NCBI RefSeq assembly: GCF_035492295.1
Contig: NZ_DATJJK010000166.1
Span: 1 to 8,182, forward strand
Source of the DNA: Acidisoma sp035492295
GTDB taxonomy: Bacteria; Pseudomonadota; Alphaproteobacteria; Acetobacterales; Acetobacteraceae
Direction of reading: 5' to 3'
Length of the DNA stretch: 8,182 nucleotides
A model generated the notes under the pieces. That model had not been told where the DNA came from. It made no database searches and worked only from the letters and a program-made list of their open reading frames with translations. Of the stretch, positions 1 through 5,706 are shown piece by piece. The translations under genes were made by a program, and so were the position numbers. Within the stretch, counting starts at the first letter, position 1, and each line of letters opens with the position of its first letter.

Positions 1-36
1 GAGGCCATCATCTCGAAAGGGAAGCGATCCGTGAGC

Positions 37-44
37 AGGAAGGA
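37..44 (+). promoter_or_regulatory. Ribosome binding site of the YihY-family gene
   Basis: The purine-rich AGGAAGGA sits 7 bases before ATG 52. It decides the start in favour of ATG 52 over GTG 31, although the GTG also has an AGGGA at 18-22. Both starts are plausible. Confidence 0.5.
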
Positions 45-51
45 CCCGCCC

Positions 52-999
52 ATGCCAGTCATGGACAAGATCACGAATTTCGAAGCCGTCCAAATGGTGA
101 AGGACACTTTGAACGGCTTCATGGAGGATAATTGTCTGAGCCGCGGCGCAGCCATTGCCTATTTCACCATCTTCTCGCTCGCGCCCATTCTGCTGGTGGT
201 GATTGCGATCGCGGGCTTCGCCTTCGGCGAGGATGCAGCGCGCGGCGTTGTGTTCACCAAGTTGCAGGGAATGGTGGGCAGGGACGCCGCAGGGCTCGTG
301 CAATCCATGATTCAGAGTGCGGCCAACAGGAAGAGCGGCATCATCGCGACCGTGATCTCGATTGTCATGCTGCTGGTCACCGCGAGCGGTGTTTTCGGGG
401 AACTGCAATCCTCCCTTAATTCGATCTGGAAGACCGATGCGAAGGAGGTGCATTCCACGGTGTCGCGCCTGATCCGTGCGCGCGCGCAAAGCCTCGGCCT
501 GGTCGTGACTCTGGGCTTCCTGCTGCTCGTCTCCCTTGCCATCAGCGCCGCCATCTCGGCCGCCTGGGATCAGGTCAATCAGGCCGTGCCGGGAGCGAGC
601 TTCGTCCTGCGGCTGATCAACATCCTGCTCTCTCTTTGCTTCACGACCCTGCTGTTCGCGGCCGTGTACAAGGTCCTTCCGGACCGACAGCTGAAATGGC
701 GCGACGTTCTGATGGGCTCGTTCTTCACGGCAGTGCTCTATACCATCGGCAAAGCCGCGATCGCCGCCTATATCGGGCGAAGCGGCGTCGCCTCCTCCTA
801 CGGCGCCGCCGGCGCGCTCGTGGTCCTGCTGCTCTGGGTCTACTATTCCGCGCAGATCTTCCTGCTCGGAGCAGAATTCACCAAGGTCTATGCAACCCGC
901 AGGGGCAGCCAGAAGCATCTGCTTCGGCCGTTCGGGTTCTCCTTTGGTAAGAATCACGGCGGGGAAAGCAAGCCGGAGCGCAACCTCTCGCGCCACTGA
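52..999 (+). CDS. YihY/BrkB-family inner-membrane protein
   Basis: Predicted polytopic inner-membrane protein of the YihY/virulence factor BrkB family (older annotations call it ribonuclease BN, which is wrong for this family). Its biochemical role is not established. The sequence shows about six hydrophobic segments, near residues 35-59, 96-117, 147-170, 186-207, 219-241 and 250-273 counted from ATG 52. Family motifs are visible: AYFTIFSLAP at the start of the first segment, ELQSSLNSIW after the second, and SYGAAGALVVLLLWVYY leading to GAEFTKVYATR in the last. The C-terminal 30 or so residues are basic and polar, as expected for a cytoplasmic tail. Length (315 aa) is usual for the family. 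I prefer ATG 52 because AGGAAGGA lies 7 bases upstream. GTG 31, also in frame with AGGGA 8 bases upstream, would add 7 residues, and ATG 61 is a third in-frame option. Any gene upstream is outside the window. The next gene is convergent. Confidence 0.93.
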   Translation: MPVMDKITNFEAVQMVKDTLNGFMEDNCLSRGAAIAYFTIFSLAPILLVVIAIAGFAFGEDAARGVVFTKLQGMVGRDAAGLVQSMIQSAANRKSGIIATVISIVMLLVTASGVFGELQSSLNSIWKTDAKEVHSTVSRLIRARAQSLGLVVTLGFLLLVSLAISAAISAAWDQVNQAVPGASFVLRLINILLSLCFTTLLFAAVYKVLPDRQLKWRDVLMGSFFTAVLYTIGKAAIAAYIGRSGVASSYGAAGALVVLLLWVYYSAQIFLLGAEFTKVYATRRGSQKHLLRPFGFSFGKNHGGESKPERNLSRH

Positions 1000-1049
1000 G
1001 CGCTTACGGTTGCGGTCGCTCTCCTGCCTTGGGCTTGTGCGCCGCGACC
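1000..1049. other. Intergenic gap between convergent YihY and oxidoreductase genes
   Basis: Fifty bases separate two convergent stop codons. The only pairing found is GGTCGC (about 1014-1019) with GCGACC (about 1044-1049) across a 24-base loop, with no T tract. I see no convincing terminator. Confidence 0.5.
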
Positions 1050-3374
1050 TCAGGCCGCCACGGCCATCGTCCGGGTAATCCGCACGGGCACGGATTTGTA
1101 GGAGGGCGTGCCGCTCTGTCGGTCATAGTGGGAAAGCGGCACGAGTACGTTCGCCTCCGGATAATAGGCGCCGGCTGAGCCGGGCGGTATGGCGTATTCC
1201 ACGATAGTTACGCCGCGCAGCACCGCACCCGGATGGGCGGCCTCACCTTCCCGCGGGACGGCCGCGACATCGACCACATCACCGGCCGAAAGGCCACGCG
1301 CGGCGATATCCTGCGGGTTGAGGAAGATCACGTCCCGACGGCCGAAAACGCCGCGATAGCGGTCATCCAGCCCATAGACGGTGGTATTGTACTGATCATG
1401 GCTGCGCAGGGTGGTGAGCACCAGCACCTCCGCGCCCGCAACGCGCGGATCTTCAGTGACGCCCTGGAAGATCATGAACTGAGCGCGGCCGGATTCGGTC
1501 TTCCACTGCCGCTCGGTCGCCGGCAGGGGAAGGCGGAAGCCGCCCGGCTCCTTGATGCGGGCATTGTAGTCGCGGAAACCGGGAAAGACGCCCTCGATGG
1601 CGTCCCGAATGCGGTCATAGTTCGCCACCATCCCGTCCCAGTCGATGGCGTAACGGTCGCCCAGCACAGCCTTCGCCATGCCGGCGATGATCGCGGGTTC
1701 TGATTTCACGAAGGGCGAGGGCGGCGGTAGCCGACCGGTGGAGGCATGGACCATGGACATGCTGTCCTCAACCGTCACCGATTGCGGGCCTTCCGCCTGC
1801 TCATCCAACTCCGTGCGACCGAGGCAGGGAAGAAGAAGGGTCTCTTTCGCCAGCAGCAGGTGGGAGCGGTTGGGCTTGGTCGCGATATGCACCGCGAGAT
1901 CGAGACGGCGCATGGCGGCGAAGGTCGTCTCAGGGTCGGACATGGCGACGGCGAGATTGCCGCCAAGGGCGACCATGACCTTCGAGCGGCCTTCCGCGAT
2001 GGCCTCGATCGCCTCGACGGCGTTATGGCCGTGGGCTTCGGGCGGATCGAAGCCAAAGACGCGCTTGATGCCGTCGCGCAGGGCTTTGGGCGCCTTTTCG
2101 TCGATGCCGACCGTGCGGTCTCCCTGCACGTTGGAATGGCCACGCAGCGGGCAGATGCCGGCGCCAGGTCGGCCGAAATTGCCGCGCAGCATCAGCAGGT
2201 TCGCGATTTGCTGCACGTTCTCGGTGCCATTGGCATGCTGGGTGATGCCCATGCCGTAGCAGACGATGACGGACTTGGCAGTGGCATAGACGCGACCCGC
2301 CGCTTCCAGGGCGGTGCGGGTCAGGCCCGAGACGCGCTCGATGTCACTCCACTCCGTCAGTTCCAGATCGGCGCGCAGCTCCTCGAACCCTATCGTGTGT
2401 TCGGCGATGAAATCGCGGTCGAGCACGCCCGTGCCGCCGGCCGCGAGATCCGCCGCATCGAGGGCGAGCACCGCCTTCATGACGCCCTTCAGCGCTGCAG
2501 CGTCCCCGCCAACCTTCACTTGGCAATAGGCGCTGGCGATGGGGGTGGCGCTGAACGTCGCCATTTCAACCGGCGCCTGTGGGTCGGCAAAGCGCTCCAG
2601 CGCCCGTTCCTTCAGCGGATTGAACACGATGATGGGTGCCCCACGCTTGGATGCTTCCCGCAGGGTCCGCATCATGCGCGGGTGATTGGTGCCGGGATTA
2701 TGGCCGATCGAAAAGATCGCGTCCGCATGGTCGAAATCTTCCAGGCTGACGGTCCCTTTGCCGATGCCGATGGAGATCGGCAGGCCGACGCTCGTCGCCT
2801 CGTGGCACATGTTCGAGCAGTCAGGGAAGTTATTCGTGCCGTAGGCGCGAACGAAGAGCTGGAAAAGGAAGGCGGCCTCGTTGGAGGCGCGGCCGGACGT
2901 ATAGAACTCGGCCTTGTTCGGGTCGGGCAGCGCATTCAGATGCGCGGCGATCCGGGCAAAGGCCGCCTCCCAGCTGATTTCGACAAGCTTATCCGTGGCC
3001 CCGTCATAGGTCATCGGATGGGTGATGCGGCCGAGATTCTCGATCTCATGGTCGTTCCACCGCAGGAGTTCGGTCACCGTGTGCTGGGCGAAGACCTCCG
3101 GGGTCGCGCGCTTCTTGGTCGCTTCCCAGGAGACGGCCTTGGCGCCGTTTTCGCAGAATTCAAAGGTGGAGGTGTGCTTCGGATCGGGCCAAGCGCAGCC
3201 CGGGCAGTCGAACCCATCCGGCTGATTGTTCTTCAGCAGCAGTTTCCCACCGGAGACTGTGTTCATCTGTTCGCGCAGTGCGCGGGCGACGGCGCGCAGC
3301 GCGCCCCACCCGCCGGCGGGGCCGCTATAGGGATGGATGCCCTCAGATGATGCTGTTTCTTTTCTGTCGCTCAT
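1050..3374 (-). CDS. FdhF/YdeP-family molybdopterin oxidoreductase (formate dehydrogenase alpha-like, CbbBc-like)
   Basis: Molybdenum bis-MGD enzyme of the Fdh-alpha-like clade, which includes E. coli YdeP and Ralstonia CbbBc. It is probably cytoplasmic, since no twin-arginine signal is seen. The substrate is uncertain and formate is only the family's default guess. From the N-terminus: a CPGCAWPDP metal-site motif (Cys57, Cys60), then Cys74 in FCENG; the catalytic domain with NMCHEATSVGL, where Cys190-His191 lines up with the Sec140-His141 pair of E. coli FdhF; the MGD-binding signature PGAGICPLRGHSNVQGDR near 403-420; ALGGNLAVAMSDP near 470; LPCLGRTELD near 516; and a C-terminal dinucleotide-binding domain from about 645 with YNTTVYGLDDRYRG. 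Length (774 aa) is full for the clade. The start is firm: AGGAG lies 7 bases upstream of ATG 3374. It follows ilvE after 27 bases, so it is probably cotranscribed. No fdhD, cytochrome or Fe-S subunit gene is in the window. Confidence 0.93.
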   Translation of the reverse strand: MSDRKETASSEGIHPYSGPAGGWGALRAVARALREQMNTVSGGKLLLKNNQPDGFDCPGCAWPDPKHTSTFEFCENGAKAVSWEATKKRATPEVFAQHTVTELLRWNDHEIENLGRITHPMTYDGATDKLVEISWEAAFARIAAHLNALPDPNKAEFYTSGRASNEAAFLFQLFVRAYGTNNFPDCSNMCHEATSVGLPISIGIGKGTVSLEDFDHADAIFSIGHNPGTNHPRMMRTLREASKRGAPIIVFNPLKERALERFADPQAPVEMATFSATPIASAYCQVKVGGDAAALKGVMKAVLALDAADLAAGGTGVLDRDFIAEHTIGFEELRADLELTEWSDIERVSGLTRTALEAAGRVYATAKSVIVCYGMGITQHANGTENVQQIANLLMLRGNFGRPGAGICPLRGHSNVQGDRTVGIDEKAPKALRDGIKRVFGFDPPEAHGHNAVEAIEAIAEGRSKVMVALGGNLAVAMSDPETTFAAMRRLDLAVHIATKPNRSHLLLAKETLLLPCLGRTELDEQAEGPQSVTVEDSMSMVHASTGRLPPPSPFVKSEPAIIAGMAKAVLGDRYAIDWDGMVANYDRIRDAIEGVFPGFRDYNARIKEPGGFRLPLPATERQWKTESGRAQFMIFQGVTEDPRVAGAEVLVLTTLRSHDQYNTTVYGLDDRYRGVFGRRDVIFLNPQDIAARGLSAGDVVDVAAVPREGEAAHPGAVLRGVTIVEYAIPPGSAGAYYPEANVLVPLSHYDRQSGTPSYKSVPVRITRTMAVAA

Positions 3375-3381
3375 CGGAAGG

Positions 3382-3386
3382 CTCCT
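3382..3386 (-). promoter_or_regulatory. Ribosome binding site of the FdhF/YdeP-like gene
   Basis: On the minus strand AGGAG stands 7 bases before the ATG at 3374-3372. It is a strong site in the 27-base gap after ilvE. It confirms the start and suggests the oxidoreductase has its own translation initiation rather than relying on coupling. Confidence 0.75.
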
Positions 3387-3401
3387 GTTATCGGATGGTG
3401 G

Positions 3402-4301
3402 CTACGCGGCGAGCGCCGCCACCTTCTCCGGCGACATCTGGACCAGCGCCTCGTAGTCACGCAAGAGACGCTCGGTCACAGGTCCGGGAATGAAGGAAAG
3501 TTCACCGATCTGGCGCACCGGCGTAACTTCAGCCGCGGTGCCGGCCAGGAAGACCTCGGTCGCCTGGGCCATCTCTTCCGGCAGGATCGCGCGCTCAACC
3601 ACCTTGATGCCGTGGCGGCGAGCGATGCCCATGACGGTGCGGCGGGTGATGCCATCCAGGAAGCAGTCGGGCTTCGGCGTATGCAGCGCGCCGTCGATCA
3701 CGAAGAAGATGTTGGCGCCCGTCGCTTCCGCCACCTGGCCACGCCAATCGAGCATCAGCGCGTCGTCGAATCCCTGGTCTTCGGCCTTATGCTTGGACAT
3801 GGTGCCGATCATGTAGAGGCCGGCCGCCTTCGACGCGGTGGGGGCGGTTTCGGGATGCGGGCGGCGCCACGCGGCGAGGCCGAGCCGCACGCCCTTCATG
3901 CGATCCGCACCGAAAAGGTTCGGCCAAGCCCAAACGGCGATGGCCAGGTTGATGCTGGTGAGCTTGGCTGACACGGCGAGCTGTTCCGAGCCGCGCCAGG
4001 CGATGGGGCGGACATAGGCATCCGTCAGATTGTTGGCGGCGAGCGTGGCGCGGCAGGCCTCGTCAATCTCCGCCACCGTGTAGGGCACGTCGTAGCCCAG
4101 GATCGCGGCGGAGTTCTTCAGCCGCTCGGAATGCTCGGTCAGCTTGAAGATATTGCCCCCATAGGCCCGTTCGCCTTCGAAGACGGCGCTGCCGTAGTGC
4201 AGGCCGTGGCTGAGAACGTGGAGCTTCGCGTCGCGCCAGGGGCGTAGCTGGCCGTTCCACCAGATCATGCCGTCACGGTCATCGAAAGGAACGAGCGCCA
4301 T
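3402..4301 (-). CDS. ilvE: Branched-chain amino acid aminotransferase
   Basis: PLP-dependent class IV (D-alanine aminotransferase fold) enzyme. It transfers the amino group between glutamate and the 2-oxo acids of valine, leucine and isoleucine, the final step of branched-chain synthesis and the first of breakdown, in the cytoplasm. Visible marks counted from ATG 4301: HYGSAVFEGERAYGG near 35-49, typical of the family's N-terminal domain; RPIAWRGSEQL near 98-108; the PLP-binding lysine Lys158 in TASKAAGLY; the cofactor-binding EATGANIF with Glu193; GITRRTVMGIAR near 217-228; and FLAGTAAEVTPV near 251-262. At 299 aa it has the usual length. An in-frame TTG at 4331 would add 10 residues, but it would fall only a few bases after the likely transcription start, so ATG 4301 is preferred. 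GGAAAA, a weak ribosome site, precedes it. It is first in a two-gene unit with the molybdopterin oxidoreductase and divergent from the marR gene. Related class IV enzymes share the fold, but the fit to IlvE is good. Confidence 0.94.
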   Translation of the reverse strand: MALVPFDDRDGMIWWNGQLRPWRDAKLHVLSHGLHYGSAVFEGERAYGGNIFKLTEHSERLKNSAAILGYDVPYTVAEIDEACRATLAANNLTDAYVRPIAWRGSEQLAVSAKLTSINLAIAVWAWPNLFGADRMKGVRLGLAAWRRPHPETAPTASKAAGLYMIGTMSKHKAEDQGFDDALMLDWRGQVAEATGANIFFVIDGALHTPKPDCFLDGITRRTVMGIARRHGIKVVERAILPEEMAQATEVFLAGTAAEVTPVRQIGELSFIPGPVTERLLRDYEALVQMSPEKVAALAA

Positions 4302-4306
4302 GGGAC

Positions 4307-4331
4307 TATTTTCCGAAATATTGTTGCGCAA
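4307..4331. promoter_or_regulatory. Candidate operator palindromes in the ilvE-marR control region
   Basis: Two short inverted repeats lie side by side: TATTT-TCCG-AAATA (4307-4320) and the perfect TTGCGCAA (4324-4331). The first covers the ilvE ribosome site on the opposite strand, and the second lies in the ilvE leader where a plus-strand -35 would be. MarR-family dimers bind short inverted repeats of about this size, so these are candidate sites for the divergently encoded MarR protein. The assignment is inference. Confidence 0.3.
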
Positions 4332-4342
4332 AACAGGGTCAG

Positions 4343-4370
4343 GTTATGATCGTCTTTCTTGTTAAGTCAA
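4343..4370 (-). promoter_or_regulatory. Putative sigma70-type promoter of ilvE and the oxidoreductase
   Basis: Read on the minus strand, TTGACT (4370-4365, five of six matches to the -35 consensus) is followed after 16 bases by CATAAC (4348-4343, four of six to the -10). Transcription would begin near 4336, giving a leader of about 35 bases to ATG 4301. This is pattern matching only, in an otherwise GC-rich genome where such AT-rich elements stand out. Confidence 0.5.
4345..4350 (+). promoter_or_regulatory. Putative -10 box of the marR-response regulator-kinase operon
   Basis: TATGAT on the plus strand matches five of six positions of the -10 consensus and lies about 50 bases before the marR start. 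No strong -35 is present: TTGTTG at 4321-4326 (18-base spacer) and TTGCGC at 4324-4329 (15-base spacer) keep only TTG. A weak or regulated promoter would look like this. The element overlaps the opposite-strand -10 of ilvE, so RNA polymerase could not occupy both at once. Confidence 0.4.
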
Positions 4371-4384
4371 TGAAGCTGCCTTAA
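4362..4384. repeat. Inverted repeat TTAAG-N13-CTTAA upstream of marR
   Basis: TTAAG (4362-4366) and CTTAA (4380-4384) are exact inverted copies, with half-site centres 18 bases apart, just before the marR start. The left half overlaps the proposed ilvE -35 box (4365-4370). The arms are short, so chance is possible, but the position suits a repressor site acting on both directions. Confidence 0.3.
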
Positions 4385-4402
4385 ACTGGGAGTATGTCAG
4401 CT

Positions 4403-4936
4403 ATGCCCCCCAGTGCGCCGTCCCCCTCCAACGCAGGGGCGGGCTTGCTCTTCCTTAGGGAGGAGGAGCTTCGTCTCGCGCAGGATATGCTCTTCTTCGC
4501 CTACCGGAACTTCACCCATGCGGCGGATGAGGTGTTGGAGGGGCTGGAGCTGGGCCGCGCCCATCATCGTGCCATCCATTTCATCGGACGGATGCCCGGC
4601 ATGAGCGTCTCCGACCTGCTGTCCATCCTCGGCATCACGAAGCAGAGTCTCTCCCGTGTGCTGACGACGCTGGTCGATCAGGGTTATGTTATCCAGGCGC
4701 CCGGCCGGGCCGACCGGCGGCAGCGCCTGTTGAGCCTGACGGCGAAGGGGGTAGCCTTGGAGCGGCAATTGTTCGAGCGGCAACGCGATTTGCTGCTGCG
4801 GGCCTATCGCGAGGCGGGCGGCCCCGCCGTGGAAGGCTTCCGCCGGGTGCTTCGCGCGCTGACCGAGGAGATCGGCCAGACCCATCTTTCCGCCATGGAG
4901 GCCGCCGCGAGAGAGCTGCGCGCGCGTTCTGCCTGA
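4403..4936 (+). CDS. MarR-family winged-helix transcriptional regulator (PetP-like)
   Basis: DNA-binding regulator, probably a dimer, of the MarR family. Counted from ATG 4403 the winged helix-turn-helix spans about 60-120: MSVSDLLSILGI, then the recognition helix with KQSLSRVLTTL near 80-90, and the wing with GRADRRQRLLSLT carrying the conserved Asp-Arg-Arg. Helices at both ends would form the dimer interface. There is no cysteine in the protein, so a cysteine redox switch of the OhrR kind is ruled out. GGGAG (4388-4392) is 10 bases from ATG 4403 but only 1 base from the in-frame ATG 4394, so I favour 4403 (177 aa); 4394 would add three residues. It is the first gene of an apparent operon, 7 bases before a response regulator. 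This MarR-then-OmpR order is like petP-petR of Rhodobacter capsulatus. Its ligand is unknown, and likely targets are its own promoter and the divergent ilvE. Confidence 0.9.
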   Translation: MPPSAPSPSNAGAGLLFLREEELRLAQDMLFFAYRNFTHAADEVLEGLELGRAHHRAIHFIGRMPGMSVSDLLSILGITKQSLSRVLTTLVDQGYVIQAPGRADRRQRLLSLTAKGVALERQLFERQRDLLLRAYREAGGPAVEGFRRVLRALTEEIGQTHLSAMEAAARELRARSA

Positions 4937-4943
4937 GCCGATC

Positions 4944-5681
4944 ATGAGCGCCTCTCAACCTGCTGCGCCCGACGGCACGCTGAACGCCCATGTCCTCGTC
5001 GTGGATGACGACGAGCGGCTGCGTCGTCTCCTTGTCCGCTACCTCACCGATCACGGTTTTCGTGTCACTGCGGCAGCAGACGCGGCGGAGGCGCGGGCAA
5101 GCCTGCGCTCCCTCCGCCCCGATCTCATGATTCTCGACGTCACGATGCCCGGCGAGACCGGGCTTGAATTGGTGGACGACCTGCGGCGGCGCGGCGATCC
5201 GGAATTGCCGGTTCTGCTGCTGACCGCCCGCGGCGCCCCGGAAGACCGTATCGCGGGCTTCGAGGCCGGTGCGGACGACTATCTGGGCAAACCCTTCGAT
5301 CCGTACGAACTCGTGCTGCGCGCGCGCGCCTTATTGCGCCGGGCGGGCGCGGTCGCCCCTGGCGCCGCCACGGTGGATGCCGGTCCGGTCCGTCTCGGAG
5401 ACGCGGAGTTTGATCCGGCCCGGGGCGAGCTGCGCAATGCCCTGGGCCCCATCCGGCTGACGGGGGGCGAGATCGCTCTGCTCACGGCGCTCGCCCAGAA
5501 GCCCAACGAGATCCTCTCGCGGGAGGAGATCGCCGAGGCGCTCGGCATGGAAGAGCCCGGTGAGCGCGCGATTGACGTGCAGGTGACACGCCTGCGCCGC
5601 AAGATCGAGCGCGACAGCCGCGAACCGCGCTTCCTCCACACCGTGCGCGGCCGCGGCTATGTGCTGAAGCCGGGGATATGA
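4944..5681 (+). CDS. OmpR/PhoB-type response regulator (PetR-like)
   Basis: Cytoplasmic two-component response regulator of 245 aa. The receiver domain (about 16-133) has the acidic pocket VVDDDE (Asp21-Asp23), the phosphoacceptor Asp65 in LILDVTMPG, Thr94 in LLLTARG and Lys116 in LGKPFDP. The C-terminal domain (about 147-243) is an OmpR-type winged helix: LTGGEIALLTAL, SREEIAEALG, the recognition helix in RAIDVQVTRLRRKIE and the wing VRGRGYVL. The start at ATG 4944 comes 7 bases after the marR stop and has no clear Shine-Dalgarno sequence, so its translation may be coupled to marR. About 14 disorder-prone residues precede the first receiver strand, so a slightly later start cannot be excluded. 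The downstream histidine kinase, 25 bases away, is the obvious partner. The closest described relative I recall is R. capsulatus PetR, and generic OmpR is the alternative. Confidence 0.95.
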   Translation: MSASQPAAPDGTLNAHVLVVDDDERLRRLLVRYLTDHGFRVTAAADAAEARASLRSLRPDLMILDVTMPGETGLELVDDLRRRGDPELPVLLLTARGAPEDRIAGFEAGADDYLGKPFDPYELVLRARALLRRAGAVAPGAATVDAGPVRLGDAEFDPARGELRNALGPIRLTGGEIALLTALAQKPNEILSREEIAEALGMEEPGERAIDVQVTRLRRKIERDSREPRFLHTVRGRGYVLKPGI

Positions 5682-5693
5682 CAGCCGCGGCTT

Positions 5694-5700
5694 GGAAGGG
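5694..5700 (+). promoter_or_regulatory. Ribosome binding site of the histidine kinase gene
   Basis: GGAAGGG lies 6 bases before ATG 5707 and decides that start. The in-frame TTG at 5692 overlaps this site and has no ribosome site of its own. Confidence 0.65.
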
Positions 5701-5706
5701 CTGAGC

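Noticed and set aside
31..999. Ribonuclease BN annotation for the YihY-like gene
   Set aside because: The name was attached to this membrane family by error in older databases. The sequence shows a polytopic membrane protein with no nuclease motif.
1746..3350. A 534-codon open frame on the plus strand opposite the molybdopterin oxidoreductase gene
   Set aside because: It is in the register where each antisense codon is the complement of a sense codon, so stops arise only from the rare sense codons TTA, CTA and TCA. The product is low-complexity and resembles no family, while the minus-strand protein has full family motifs.
4302..4331. Ten-residue N-terminal extension of IlvE from TTG 4331
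   Set aside because: The TTG would lie about five bases from the predicted transcription start with no ribosome site, and the extension is unlike family N-termini.
4694..4729. Strong GC inverted repeat CAGGCGC...GCGCCTG with CCGGCC/GGCCG inside
   Set aside because: It lies inside the coding sequence of the MarR wing, where Pro, Gly and Arg codons create such repeats in GC-rich DNA. No regulatory context supports it.
4397..4945. A 182-codon open frame opposite the marR gene
   Set aside because: Same antisense codon-complement effect. It covers the whole of a clear MarR gene and its product has no recognisable fold.
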